Of a stretch of 63,342 bases of DNA, positions 18,495-26,745 are shown in pieces. The notes under the pieces were generated by a model. It was not told the origin of the DNA. It did no database searches and was given only the letters and a program-made list of their open reading frames with translations. Location: NCBI GenBank assembly GCA_945869695.1, contig CAMBPV010000006.1, forward strand, positions 1 to 63,342. Reading direction: 5' to 3'. The translations under genes were made by a program, and so were the position numbers. Origin of the DNA: Prosthecobacter debontii (GTDB lineage Bacteria; Verrucomicrobiota; Verrucomicrobiia; Verrucomicrobiales; Verrucomicrobiaceae). The first letter of the stretch is position 1, and each line of letters starts with the position of its first letter.

Positions 18495-19174
18495 GTGACT
18501 TTCGCAAATTCGTTCTCCGAATCGGTATTCTCTTCGGCCTCCCGTGGTTCTTTCTGATCGTGGGGCCGGTGATGAAGTACCAGAAACTGGCACCCATAGC
18601 CTATGATAAGGACAAGGATGGTGTTGATGGACAGTATCCACCTTCCGTGATCCACCGCCAGGGACAGTTGGTCTATGCCCGAGAAGGTTGCGTTCAATGC
18701 CATTCCCAAATGATTCGATCGGCAAACTTGGGTCTCGACGGTTGGAGAAAAGGCTGGGGACAGGAGCAAGAGGGACGCACCGCAGAGCCAGTCCGGTCAA
18801 ATACTCTGAGAGATTATTTGGGTGAGCCTTTCGCCTTCCTTGGCATCCAAAGAACAGGTCCAGACTTGGCTAATGTGGGTTGGAGAATTACGGACCGAGC
18901 AAAAATGCACCAGAGCTTTTATGCTCCGAGATCCGTGAATCAATGGTCCACGATGCCGTCCTACCGCCAACTTTACACGGTGCAGAAGGCGCAGGGACAG
19001 AAGTCCAAGCTTGCTTTGGATTTACCCGAGGAATTTCATCCGGGTAAGGGCTGGGAAGTCGTCCCTACTGCGGAAGCTGAAGCTTTGGTCGATTACATGA
19101 TTTCTTTGAAGAAGGATTACCCAGTCCCCGGAATGGCCGCCGCGATGGCTGCGGCAGCCCAACCTAAAAAGTAA
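18491..19174 (+). CDS. ccoO: CcoO-like monohaem cytochrome c (cbb3 oxidase subunit II)
   Basis: 227 aa. One N-terminal membrane anchor (about residues 7-28) is followed by CVQCHSQMIRS, the characteristic CcoO haem motif. RTGPDLANVGWR and WSTMPSY follow, the latter carrying the expected axial Met. All haem-binding features look functional, in contrast to its CcoN partner. It overlaps the CcoN-like gene by 4 bp. It probably shuttles electrons at the periplasmic face between alternative complex III and the oxidase. The Ala-rich C-terminal tail is unremarkable. Confidence 0.92.
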   Translation: MSDFRKFVLRIGILFGLPWFFLIVGPVMKYQKLAPIAYDKDKDGVDGQYPPSVIHRQGQLVYAREGCVQCHSQMIRSANLGLDGWRKGWGQEQEGRTAEPVRSNTLRDYLGEPFAFLGIQRTGPDLANVGWRITDRAKMHQSFYAPRSVNQWSTMPSYRQLYTVQKAQGQKSKLALDLPEEFHPGKGWEVVPTAEAEALVDYMISLKKDYPVPGMAAAMAAAAQPKK

Positions 19175-19199
19175 CTTTCTGACTCCTGATCGGCTTACC

Positions 19200-19892
19200 A
19201 TGAGCGACAATCCCCAATCTTTTAATCCAGACACCACCGATCTCGACCGGCTTCACCCAGCTGTGAAGCGTGAGAAAGCTGATGTCGAATCTGGAACCGA
19301 GCAGGCACCCATGTGGGTCATTTTCCTCGGCTTCATCGTTGCGATCATTGCCGGCGGCCAATTGGGACCGAACGTGGGTGGATTCGACTTCAATGTGAGC
19401 AATCCGTTTGCTTCGTCCCGTTTCCCCGACCCACGCCCTGTCGATGGAACCGCTGGCGCGGCTCTCGATCCTCTCCAGATGGCCATGAAAAAAGGTGCGG
19501 CCACTTACGCCTTGTGCGGGGGTTGTCACCAGGGAAGTGGTCTCGGCGTTCCCGGAGCCTTTCCTCCGCTGGCCGGATCTGATTGGGTAATGGGAGGCAC
19601 CGAGAGGAATATCCGAGTCGTTCTCCATGGACTACAAGGGCCGATTAAAATCAATGGTGCCGACTTCGCCGCGCCAGCCCCAATGCCCCCTCAGGGCGCG
19701 GTGCTCTCCGATCAGGATGTGGCGAATGTGCTGACTTACGTGCGAAACAATTGGGGAAACAAGGGTAGCCTTGTCACCAAAGAAATGGTTGCGGCCGTTC
19801 GTGAAAAAGAAAAAGCGCGCACTGCTCCTTGGACGGGTCCAGAGCTTGAACCCTACGCCAAAGCTGAGGTGGCCGCAGAACCTGCCAAATAG
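19200..19892 (+). CDS. Membrane-anchored monohaem cytochrome c
   Basis: 230 aa. There is a polar N-terminus, one membrane helix (about 37-55) and a class I cytochrome domain with CGGCHQGSGLG (about residue 103) and a likely Met ligand in APMPPQG. The C-terminal helix is charged. It occupies the place of the cytochrome c subunit (CcoP-like) in a cbb3 operon but has only one haem. It is probably the electron carrier linking ActE or CcoO to the A-type oxidase encoded downstream. Confidence 0.87.
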   Translation: MSDNPQSFNPDTTDLDRLHPAVKREKADVESGTEQAPMWVIFLGFIVAIIAGGQLGPNVGGFDFNVSNPFASSRFPDPRPVDGTAGAALDPLQMAMKKGAATYALCGGCHQGSGLGVPGAFPPLAGSDWVMGGTERNIRVVLHGLQGPIKINGADFAAPAPMPPQGAVLSDQDVANVLTYVRNNWGNKGSLVTKEMVAAVREKEKARTAPWTGPELEPYAKAEVAAEPAK

Positions 19893-19923
19893 TTTGGTTT
19901 GCCCTGATTCCTTTCAACCCTTC

Positions 19924-20739
19924 ATGTCCTCTTTTACTCATCGACTTTGCTACAAACTGACTGGTTCGGTTTTGGTGTGCTTGTTTTCGATGGTAAACGT
20001 CAGTTGTGGAAAGGCACCTGACGCACCAATGGGTAGCCAAGTCAGGGAGCCATCAATCGAAGTTGCTGAGATTCTGACCCTGGAGGGATCTGTGACGTTG
20101 AGTGGCGGGCTTCCATCCACCCACGGTCAGGCGATCGATGTGGGTGGAAATCCTCTTTGTTCCCAACATGGAAAGATCATTGATCCGACATGGCGAGTCT
20201 CCGAAAACCGAGGGTTGGCAGATGTGATCATCAACGTGAAGAACGGCCCCATTGCGAAAAATGTGCCGAGAATGGGTGCCACGATTGACCAAAGGGAATG
20301 CCTCTTCCGTCCCAATGTGGTCGCAGTTCAGTCTGGACAGGCTGTCTGTTTCAAAAACAGTGATATGACCTTCCACAATGTCAGGGTTGTGCGTCACCAA
20401 ATGGGCACGGAACTTCAGGGTCAAAGCGTTGCGAATTTTGCACAGGCATCCATGGGTGGAGAAAACACACACGTCTTCAATGAAGCGGGTGTCTACCGCT
20501 TGGAATGCGATGTTCATCGCTGGATGCGCGGCTGGATTTTTGTCAACGAAGGTATTCATTTTGCAGTCACAGATTCCCTTGGAAAATTTCAGATTTCCCG
20601 TGCCCTGCCCGACGGTGATTACGTATTACAAGCGTGGCATGCCCAGTTCCCTGAACCGGTGACGCAAAACGTCCGAGTCAGCGGTGGCAGGGGAACTGCT
20701 CACTTCGAATTCCAACTCTCATCCGCCTTTCGTTCCTAA
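19924..20739 (+). CDS. Cupredoxin (blue-copper) lipoprotein with C-terminal carboxypeptidase-regulatory-like domain
   Basis: 271 aa from ATG 19924; the frame is open upstream inside the preceding gene, but that extension is a shadow. A lipobox ending NVSC (about residue 28) makes it a lipoprotein. A cupredoxin-like core carries putative type 1 copper ligands: His in TFHNVRV, then CDVHRWM (Cys-x2-His-x2-Met). A beta-sandwich tail (FAVTDSLGKFQISRALPDGDYVLQAWH) resembles CarboxypepD_reg-like domains. It is probably a periplasmic electron carrier for this respiratory chain. Copper storage for the oxidase is an alternative. Confidence 0.82.
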   Translation: MSSFTHRLCYKLTGSVLVCLFSMVNVSCGKAPDAPMGSQVREPSIEVAEILTLEGSVTLSGGLPSTHGQAIDVGGNPLCSQHGKIIDPTWRVSENRGLADVIINVKNGPIAKNVPRMGATIDQRECLFRPNVVAVQSGQAVCFKNSDMTFHNVRVVRHQMGTELQGQSVANFAQASMGGENTHVFNEAGVYRLECDVHRWMRGWIFVNEGIHFAVTDSLGKFQISRALPDGDYVLQAWHAQFPEPVTQNVRVSGGRGTAHFEFQLSSAFRS

Positions 20740-20772
20740 CCCCGACGAAACGTCGCACCCCCTATTCAAACT

Positions 20773-22644
20773 ATGAGCGCATCTACAGCGACACACGATC
20801 ACCACGGCGAGCACGAACACGACCACCATGAACTTGGTTGGTTTCAGAAGTACATTTTTTCGACGGATCACAAGGTCATCGGGATTCAGTATGGTTTGTC
20901 TGGTCTCGTGATGCTTCTCTTTGGGTTCTTCCTGATGATGATCATGCGATGGACGATCGCCTACCCGGGCACTGAGGTTCCGGGATTGGTGATGTTGAGT
21001 AAGTTGCCGCTCGTGGGTAATTTCTTTGCGAACTGGATCGAGCAATGGGCGCCAGGCGGAATCGTGAGTCCTGCTCTCTACAATATGTTTGGTGCGATGC
21101 ACGGGACCATCATGGTGTTCTTTGGAATCGTGCCCCTTGGCTTCGCCGCCTTTGGAAATTTCGTCATGCCGCTGCAGATCGGAGCCATCGACATGGCCTT
21201 CCCGAAGCTGAACATGGCTAGCTTCTGGTGCTTCTTCGTGAGCGCCGTGATCATGATGGCCAGTTTTTTTCTTCCAACAGGTGCTGTGCAGTCCGGTTGG
21301 ACCATGTATTCACCGCTGGCTTCGACCGAGGGGATGGGAATCAAGAACGTGTGGATGCACGGGCACACTTGGTGGTTGCTGGCGATGGTTTTCAACATCT
21401 CAGCCTCGCTCCTCGGTTCCGTTAATTTCATCGCGACTGCCATCAACCTGCGCGCGAAGGGGATGACGTGGTTCCGAATGCCATTCTTCAGTTGGGCCAT
21501 GATGGTTACTGCATTCCTGCTCCTTCTGGCATTCCCTCCCCTTGAAGTGGCCGCCATTTTGCAGCTTGGTGACCGTGTGTTTGGTTCGAGTTTCTATCTG
21601 CCTACCGGCTTGATGGAAGGCGGTCAGCGCCTCGATATCTCTGGAGGCGGCAATCCTCTTCTTTACCAGCATCTTTTCTGGTTCCTGGCTCATCCCGAGG
21701 TGTATGTGTTGATCCTTCCAGCCTTCGCGATCTGCTCCGACGTCCTGCCTTGTAACGCTCGCCGTCCGCTCTGGGGCTACAAGATGATGATCTACGCAGT
21801 GCTCACGCTGGCATTCTTGAGTTTCATTGTTTGGGCGCATCACATGTATCTCACTGGAATGGGTGTCATGATGTCCACGTTCTTCCAGATCACGACCGTG
21901 CTGATTTCGGTGCCATCGGTGATTCTGCTGACCTGTTTGATGATTACGCTTTGGGGTGGATCGATCCGGTTTAACACCCAGATGCTGTTTGCTTCCGCTT
22001 TCTTGCCAATGTTCGGAATCGGTGGATTAACGGGTCTTCCGCTCGCCTTCAATTTCATCGACCTTTTCCTCCATGACACCTACTACGTGATTGGTCACTT
22101 CCACTACGTGGTGGCTCCTGGCACAATCTTTGCCCTCTTTGCAGGTGTGTATCATTGGTATCCAAAAGTGACGGGTCGATACATGAGTGACCTTCTCGGT
22201 AAGATCCACTTTTGGCCCTCCCTGATCTGCATGAATCTTATTTTCGCCCCGATGCTCTATCAGGGAATGTTGGGTTTCCATCGTCGCTGGTATGACGGTG
22301 GCAAGTATTTCGAACAGGTTACGAATGGTCACTTGTGGACCAATGAGCTCATTTCCTTTGCTGCCTGGGGTCTCGCTCTCGCTCAGATCCCTTTCATCAT
22401 CAATGTGTTCGTTAGCATCAAGAGCGGCAAAAAGATCACGAGCGATAATCCATGGGATGCAACCACCCTCGAGTGGAATACACCGACTCCCCCTCCGCAT
22501 GGTAACTTCCTCTCCGAGCCAATCGTTTACAGGCCAGCTTATGAATACAGTGTGCCCGGAGTCGAACAGGACTTCCTCCCCCAGCACGTCGCTGACAATG
22601 GGGTGCCTGCTGAAAAGACAGCCGTCGCAGCTAATCATCACTAA
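20773..22644 (+). CDS. ctaD: Cytochrome c oxidase subunit I, A-type
   Basis: 623 aa with twelve or more helices and every catalytic ligand in place: low-spin haem His in FGAMHGT, CuB His with cross-link Tyr in AHPEVYVLI, CuB His pair in AHHMY, Mg-site LHDTYY, and haem ligands in GHFHYV. Glu in HPEVY and Asp in IGAIDMAFP mark an A1-type with D-channel. The His-rich N-terminus (HDHHGEHEHDHHE) may bind metal. This is the oxygen-reducing, proton-pumping subunit and the only catalytically competent oxidase core in the operon. Confidence 0.97.
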   Translation: MSASTATHDHHGEHEHDHHELGWFQKYIFSTDHKVIGIQYGLSGLVMLLFGFFLMMIMRWTIAYPGTEVPGLVMLSKLPLVGNFFANWIEQWAPGGIVSPALYNMFGAMHGTIMVFFGIVPLGFAAFGNFVMPLQIGAIDMAFPKLNMASFWCFFVSAVIMMASFFLPTGAVQSGWTMYSPLASTEGMGIKNVWMHGHTWWLLAMVFNISASLLGSVNFIATAINLRAKGMTWFRMPFFSWAMMVTAFLLLLAFPPLEVAAILQLGDRVFGSSFYLPTGLMEGGQRLDISGGGNPLLYQHLFWFLAHPEVYVLILPAFAICSDVLPCNARRPLWGYKMMIYAVLTLAFLSFIVWAHHMYLTGMGVMMSTFFQITTVLISVPSVILLTCLMITLWGGSIRFNTQMLFASAFLPMFGIGGLTGLPLAFNFIDLFLHDTYYVIGHFHYVVAPGTIFALFAGVYHWYPKVTGRYMSDLLGKIHFWPSLICMNLIFAPMLYQGMLGFHRRWYDGGKYFEQVTNGHLWTNELISFAAWGLALAQIPFIINVFVSIKSGKKITSDNPWDATTLEWNTPTPPPHGNFLSEPIVYRPAYEYSVPGVEQDFLPQHVADNGVPAEKTAVAANHH

Positions 22645-22661
22645 ACTAGCGCGTTAAGATC

Positions 22662-23966
22662 ATGGACATCCCTTTCACAAGAAAACCGAGACCCGATACC
22701 GGGTTGTACAATGCCAAGCTGGGTGTTTGGCTCTTCCTCGCCTCTGAGGTCATGCTTTTTGGTGGTCTCTTCTCATCTTACATCTTCCTTCGTGTCGGAG
22801 CCGACTACCATTGGCCTGTCCATGAACTGAATGTTACCTTGGGCTTTGTGAACACGCTGGTTCTCATTTTGTCCTCCGTCACGGTCGTGATGGCGTGGGC
22901 CAACTTGAAGATGCGGAAAATTGGTGCCTACAAAGTTTGCATGTGGATCACGGTCGCCAGCGCAGGCGTGTTCATGGTGAATAAAAGCTTCGAATACAAG
23001 GCGAAGTTTGAGCACTACGGCGTGAAACTCAAGGATGGCACCATCCTCACTGGACACCTTCCTGAAGGTGGCTACCGAATCGAGTTTGGAGACGTCAACA
23101 AACTCACCCTCAATTCCAAGACCGGCGACCCGACCTACTTCTTGGAATACACAAAGTCTGAGAATCCAAAATTCAAGACCGCCGCCGGAACCGAAGTGGA
23201 ACTCACCAAGTCCGCTTGGAAAGAACTCGCTGCCGAGGCGATCAAAGCCAAACAGAATTCTGTGGTGCTGACGTCGGTGGCGCCCCTCACCTTCGCCGTC
23301 AAAGAATCGGCGACCTTCACGCACACGGATTCGACTCTGACCTTCCGTGATGGCACAACCATCGAAGGGAAGCTCATCAACGACGCACTCACCCTTCAAG
23401 TGGACAAGGTCGATGTGAGAGCTTCAGATGATCCCAAGAAATCATTGGCATGGACCTACTTGGGAACTGAATGGCAACACGCATTTGATGCCCATCAGGA
23501 GCATGCGAAAGAGAAGTATAAAAGTTTCGATGCGAAAGACGCGAGATACCTCCGTCACGTGATGCAGATGGAGATCCATCATTCCACGGTTGCGGAGCAT
23601 AACGAGGCACATCCCGGTGCCGGTCACGCCGCTGAGACACACGCACCTGCAGAAGGTAATCACAAGGCGGATGGTCATTCAAGCCATTATCCGGAAGCAA
23701 CCATTGCGAGGAAAGACATCGCGTTCTGGTCGAACTTCACGCCGAAGTGGAACACTTACTACGGCATCTATTTCATTCTAACTGGCCTGCACGGATTGCA
23801 CGTTGTGGCGGGAGCGTTGGTGCTCGCTTACTTCCTGCTTTTTGATACCAAGCTACTCAGGGAGGACCCTGACCATCTCGCCAATCGTATCGAAGTGGGT
23901 GGTCTCTTCTGGCACTTCGTGGATTTGGTTTGGATCTTCCTCTTCCCTCTTCTTTACCTCCTCTAA
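22662..23966 (+). CDS. ctaE: Cytochrome c oxidase subunit III with a large periplasmic insert
   Basis: 434 aa against about 200 for a usual five-helix form. Helices 1-3 occupy residues about 20-110 and helices 4-5 follow [20 protein letters not shown] (about 365 on). Between them, about residues 120-347 form an extra hydrophilic domain. It has two similar elements ([11 protein letters not shown] and [11 protein letters not shown]) and a His-rich linker ([17 protein letters not shown] and following). By topology the insert should be periplasmic, where cytochrome c docks. Flanking helices are normal for subunit III, so the gene is intact. Confidence 0.93.
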   Translation: MDIPFTRKPRPDTGLYNAKLGVWLFLASEVMLFGGLFSSYIFLRVGADYHWPVHELNVTLGFVNTLVLILSSVTVVMAWANLKMRKIGAYKVCMWITVASAGVFMVNKSFEYKAKFEHYGVKLKDGTILTGHLPEGGYRIEFGDVNKLTLNSKTGDPTYFLEYTKSENPKFKTAAGTEVELTKSAWKELAAEAIKAKQNSVVLTSVAPLTFAVKESATFTHTDSTLTFRDGTTIEGKLINDALTLQVDKVDVRASDDPKKSLAWTYLGTEWQHAFDAHQEHAKEKYKSFDAKDARYLRHVMQMEIHHSTVAEHNEAHPGAGHAAETHAPAEGNHKADGHSSHYPEATIARKDIAFWSNFTPKWNTYYGIYFILTGLHGLHVVAGALVLAYFLLFDTKLLREDPDHLANRIEVGGLFWHFVDLVWIFLFPLLYLL

Positions 23967-23983
23967 TCCGAAATCTTTCCCTT

Positions 23984-24334
23984 ATGGAGCAATCACACGA
24001 TGACCTGCAAAAGCACGTCAAAAAATACGTCAAAATCGGGATCATTCTCGGCGTCTTCACGATCATCACGGTCGGACTTTCCTACATTGAGTTACCCACC
24101 CACGGACTGAACATCATTGTGGGGATGATCGTAGCGACATTCAAGGCAGCGCTTGTGGCTCTGATCTTCATGCATTTGAATCACGAAGCTTCAATGATCT
24201 ACAAGATCCTTCTGTTCACCACGGTGTTCGTGATGGGACTCTTTGTTCTATTCTATCTCGCCCATGGAGACGGTCTGGTGTTCACCCAGTTTGATGGTTA
24301 CCCAGGGACGCCCTATGGTGGGGCTCCTCATTAA
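23984..24334 (+). CDS. ctaF: Cytochrome c oxidase subunit IV (prokaryotic, CtaF/COX4-type)
   Basis: 116 aa from ATG 23984 (protein MEQSHDDLQKHVKKYVK). The frame extends upstream into ctaE, but this start is spaced 17 bp from it. It has three hydrophobic segments, including IIVGMIVATFKAALVALIFMHL, the typical signature of bacterial subunit IV, with a helix ending FMHLNHE. It is an accessory membrane subunit of the A-type oxidase. Confidence 0.9.
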   Translation: MEQSHDDLQKHVKKYVKIGIILGVFTIITVGLSYIELPTHGLNIIVGMIVATFKAALVALIFMHLNHEASMIYKILLFTTVFVMGLFVLFYLAHGDGLVFTQFDGYPGTPYGGAPH

Positions 24335-24339
24335 TCCAA

Positions 24340-24552
24340 ATGTCACTGAAGCACTTCCATATCGTTTTCATCATCTTTGCCATCCTTTGTGATGTGGGGT
24401 TCTGGTATTGGACCCATGTGATGCAGGATCAGGCGCAGGAAATGGGGGTCGCACACCTCGGAATCTTTGCTGGATGGTTGGCCCTAGGCTTGGTCGCTTA
24501 CGGAGGGTGGTATGTGTTTAAAAAATCCAAGACTATCTTTGTGGACACATGA
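24340..24552 (+). CDS. Small two-helix membrane protein in the oxidase operon
   Basis: 70 aa. Two hydrophobic segments (about 5-25 and 38-57) are separated by a short polar loop, QDQAQEMG. No family is recognised. Five bases separate it from ctaF, and its end overlaps the next gene by 4 bp (ATGA), so it is a real operon member. It could be a small oxidase subunit or assembly factor. Confidence 0.72.
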   Translation: MSLKHFHIVFIIFAILCDVGFWYWTHVMQDQAQEMGVAHLGIFAGWLALGLVAYGGWYVFKKSKTIFVDT

Positions 24553-24740
24553 ATGCTCTAACCTTCGCCTGCGCAACCTGTCGGCCAGATGCCGGTAGCT
24601 TGGCCTCCATCGCTCAAGGGAATGCGATTCTTTTCATGCTCCTCTTGTTGGCCTTTGTTCTCTCTATTTTCATCTACACGATGTTCAGCTTCGCTCGCAA
24701 ACAGAGGCGAGTGCTTGAGCAAACTCATTTTAATCCTTAG
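24549..24740 (+). CDS. Very small single-helix membrane protein
   Basis: 63 aa. The N-terminus FACATCRPDAGS contains a CxxC pair, followed by one membrane helix (about 27-48) and a basic tail. CATC lacks the histidine needed for covalent haem. It overlaps its upstream neighbour by 4 bp and lies 14 bp before ctaC. The function is unknown; a copper-handling or structural role is only a guess. Confidence 0.65.
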   Translation: MNALTFACATCRPDAGSLASIAQGNAILFMLLLLAFVLSIFIYTMFSFARKQRRVLEQTHFNP

Positions 24741-24754
24741 AAATTCGAAAAAAT

Positions 24755-25540
24755 ATGGTCTCAAAAATCAACCAGTGGTTTGGAATTCCCGAGCTCGCTT
24801 CCGAGCATGGGGAACTTGTGGATCACATGCTCGGCTTCGTGCATTGGTTCATGCTGATTCTGTTTGTTGGCTGGTCGGCGTACCTCGTGTGGGTCTTCTA
24901 TCGCTACAACCAAAAGAGGAACAGTCGCGCGGATTACCATGGGGTCCGCGGCCACGCGACGACCCACATTGAAATTGGTGTTGTGATTGTTGAGGCGATC
25001 CTGCTTCTTGGCTTCGCTTTTCCTCTATGGGCCAAACAGGCTGACGAATATCCGACATCGCCTGACACCGTGAAACTCAGGGCCGTGGGTGAAAAGTTTC
25101 TTTGGAACTTCCAGTATGCAGGAACGGACCACATGCTCGGGGCGATGGGTGCCAAATACATTGATCCAGGCTCTGGCAACCCAACGGGGAAGGATCCTCA
25201 TGATCCGAACAGTGCGGATGACTTTGTCAGTCCGAGTTTGAAGCTGCCGAAAGACCGCCCGGTGATCATTGATGTCCGCAGCAAGGATGTCATTCACAAC
25301 CTGGCACTGGTGCCGATGCGGGTGGCTACAGACGCGACTCCTGGGATTCATTCCCACATGTGGTTCAAGCCTGTGAAAACCGGAACATGGGATATCATCT
25401 GTGGACAGCTCTGTGGACCAGGCCATGCACAGATGAAGGCCGTTCTCGAGGTGGTGGAGCAAAAGGAGTTTGATGAGTGGGTCAAAGAACAATCCGAGAA
25501 CTCCGCTAAAAAAGCCTCAGCCAAGCTGGCCGCTCACTAA
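24755..25540 (+). CDS. ctaC: Cytochrome c oxidase subunit II (CuA subunit)
   Basis: 261 aa. Two N-terminal helices (about 28-50 and 68-88) are followed by a periplasmic cupredoxin domain. The CuA ligands are complete: His in DVIHNLALVPM and CGQLCGPGHAQM (Cys-x3-Cys-x3-His-x2-Met). No CxxCH is present, so this is not a caa3 subunit with fused cytochrome, and electrons must come from separate carriers such as those encoded upstream. It is unusual in being last in the operon rather than ahead of ctaD. A terminator follows. Confidence 0.96.
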   Translation: MVSKINQWFGIPELASEHGELVDHMLGFVHWFMLILFVGWSAYLVWVFYRYNQKRNSRADYHGVRGHATTHIEIGVVIVEAILLLGFAFPLWAKQADEYPTSPDTVKLRAVGEKFLWNFQYAGTDHMLGAMGAKYIDPGSGNPTGKDPHDPNSADDFVSPSLKLPKDRPVIIDVRSKDVIHNLALVPMRVATDATPGIHSHMWFKPVKTGTWDIICGQLCGPGHAQMKAVLEVVEQKEFDEWVKEQSENSAKKASAKLAAH

Positions 25541-25573
25541 TTTTTCAATCATCTCAGTGAAATTTTAGGATTG

Positions 25574-25603
25574 AGGGCGCGCTGAACCCGGTGCGCCCTT
25601 TTT
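25574..25603 (+). terminator. Rho-independent terminator after ctaC
   Basis: AGGGCGC (25574-25580) pairs perfectly with GCGCCCT (25593-25599), with a 12-base loop and a T tract at 25599-25603. It closes the act-cta operon and sits only 10 bp before ctaA. Confidence 0.8.
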
Positions 25604-25612
25604 CTTTCCAAA

Positions 25613-26734
25613 ATGCCTGCGTCATCAAAACACTCTCGAATCTTCCATTTGCTGGCTCTAATAACGGTGCCTGCTGCGATGATTCTCGTTTGGTGGGGAG
25701 CCACGGTGACGACCAATGATGTAGGCTTATCCGTGCCAGACTGGCCCTTGGCTTATGGGAAAGTGAACCCTGATGGCTGGACACAAGTGCCCGCGCTCCT
25801 CCAGGAGCATGGTCACCGGTGGGCGGGAATGATCGTGGGTCTGCTTGTCCTCTCGCAATATACCTTTCAACTTGTTCGCCATCGCGGTGGGCTGATCGAG
25901 TTTGTGGCCATGGCCACTTGCTCGATTGGATTCCTCTATCTCGTTTGGTCGGGTGCGCTGGGGCTGGCTAGTTTGGTCGGTGTGATGGGTTTCGTCTGGT
26001 TGACTCTCGCGTGGTATTCTCAGAGATGGAATCCACTGCGAGGCCTTACGACGCTGGCTTTGCTCCTCGTGGTGCTCCAGGCTTCGCTCGGTGGACTTCG
26101 CGTCCTCAAAATGTCTGATCCCTATGGGATTGTGCACGGGTGCTTGGGTCAGTTGTTTTTCTGTTTGCTCCTGCTCATCGCTTACCTTTCTTCTTCCACT
26201 TGGAGACACGGCCGGCTCATTCTGACCGGTAAGGATCGATCAGCAGCCCTGTCATTGAGCGCACTTCTTTTTGTTTTGGTCTTTGGTCAGTTGATCGTGG
26301 GAGCCATCTTGCGACACACCCAACGTGTTCATTTGGCGGCCTCTGACATCCTCACCACCAACGGTCACTGGATGCCTCCGACCAGTGCCCCCGATCTTTT
26401 CACGCTGTTCTTGCATAAGTATTATGGGTTCACCCTCGGTGTCATCGTCATTGTCGTGGCAGTGAAGGCACAAAAATGGGTGGGAGCAGCACCTGTGATC
26501 CGGCGAATTCCGCCGCTGCTGATGGTGATGCCCATGGTTCAGGTGACGCTGGGGATCTTCGTGGTGATCACGGGCAAGTCCTTTTGGGTGACCAATTTCC
26601 ATGTCTTCAATGGATTAGGCATCCTTTCATTGACCTTCATTCTCATGGTCAGTTGTTGGGGGAGTGTGAGAACGATCGGCATGATCGCATCGACGGAAGC
26701 TTCTCCCGCTGGCAATTCAGATGCGCCCGTCTAG
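25613..26734 (+). CDS. ctaA: Haem A synthase
   Basis: 373 aa with eight predicted membrane helices. Haem-ligand histidines occur in the expected settings: HRWAGMIVG, HGCLGQLFF, HTQRVHLAAS/HKYYGFTLG and NFHVFNGLG. CtaA oxidises haem O to haem A, needed by the A-type oxidase encoded just upstream. The terminator immediately before it suggests either its own promoter or controlled read-through. ctaB follows after 11 bp. Confidence 0.94.
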   Translation: MPASSKHSRIFHLLALITVPAAMILVWWGATVTTNDVGLSVPDWPLAYGKVNPDGWTQVPALLQEHGHRWAGMIVGLLVLSQYTFQLVRHRGGLIEFVAMATCSIGFLYLVWSGALGLASLVGVMGFVWLTLAWYSQRWNPLRGLTTLALLLVVLQASLGGLRVLKMSDPYGIVHGCLGQLFFCLLLLIAYLSSSTWRHGRLILTGKDRSAALSLSALLFVLVFGQLIVGAILRHTQRVHLAASDILTTNGHWMPPTSAPDLFTLFLHKYYGFTLGVIVIVVAVKAQKWVGAAPVIRRIPPLLMVMPMVQVTLGIFVVITGKSFWVTNFHVFNGLGILSLTFILMVSCWGSVRTIGMIASTEASPAGNSDAPV

Positions 26735-26745
26735 GATGATCCATC

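Noticed and set aside
17001..19892. A functional cbb3 terminal oxidase
   Set aside because: CcoO and the cytochrome look normal, but the CcoN-like subunit lacks CuB and high-spin haem ligands and no CcoP with two haems is present.
24549..24740. CATC motif as a haem site
   Set aside because: Covalent c-type haem needs CxxCH; here the residue after the second Cys is Arg.
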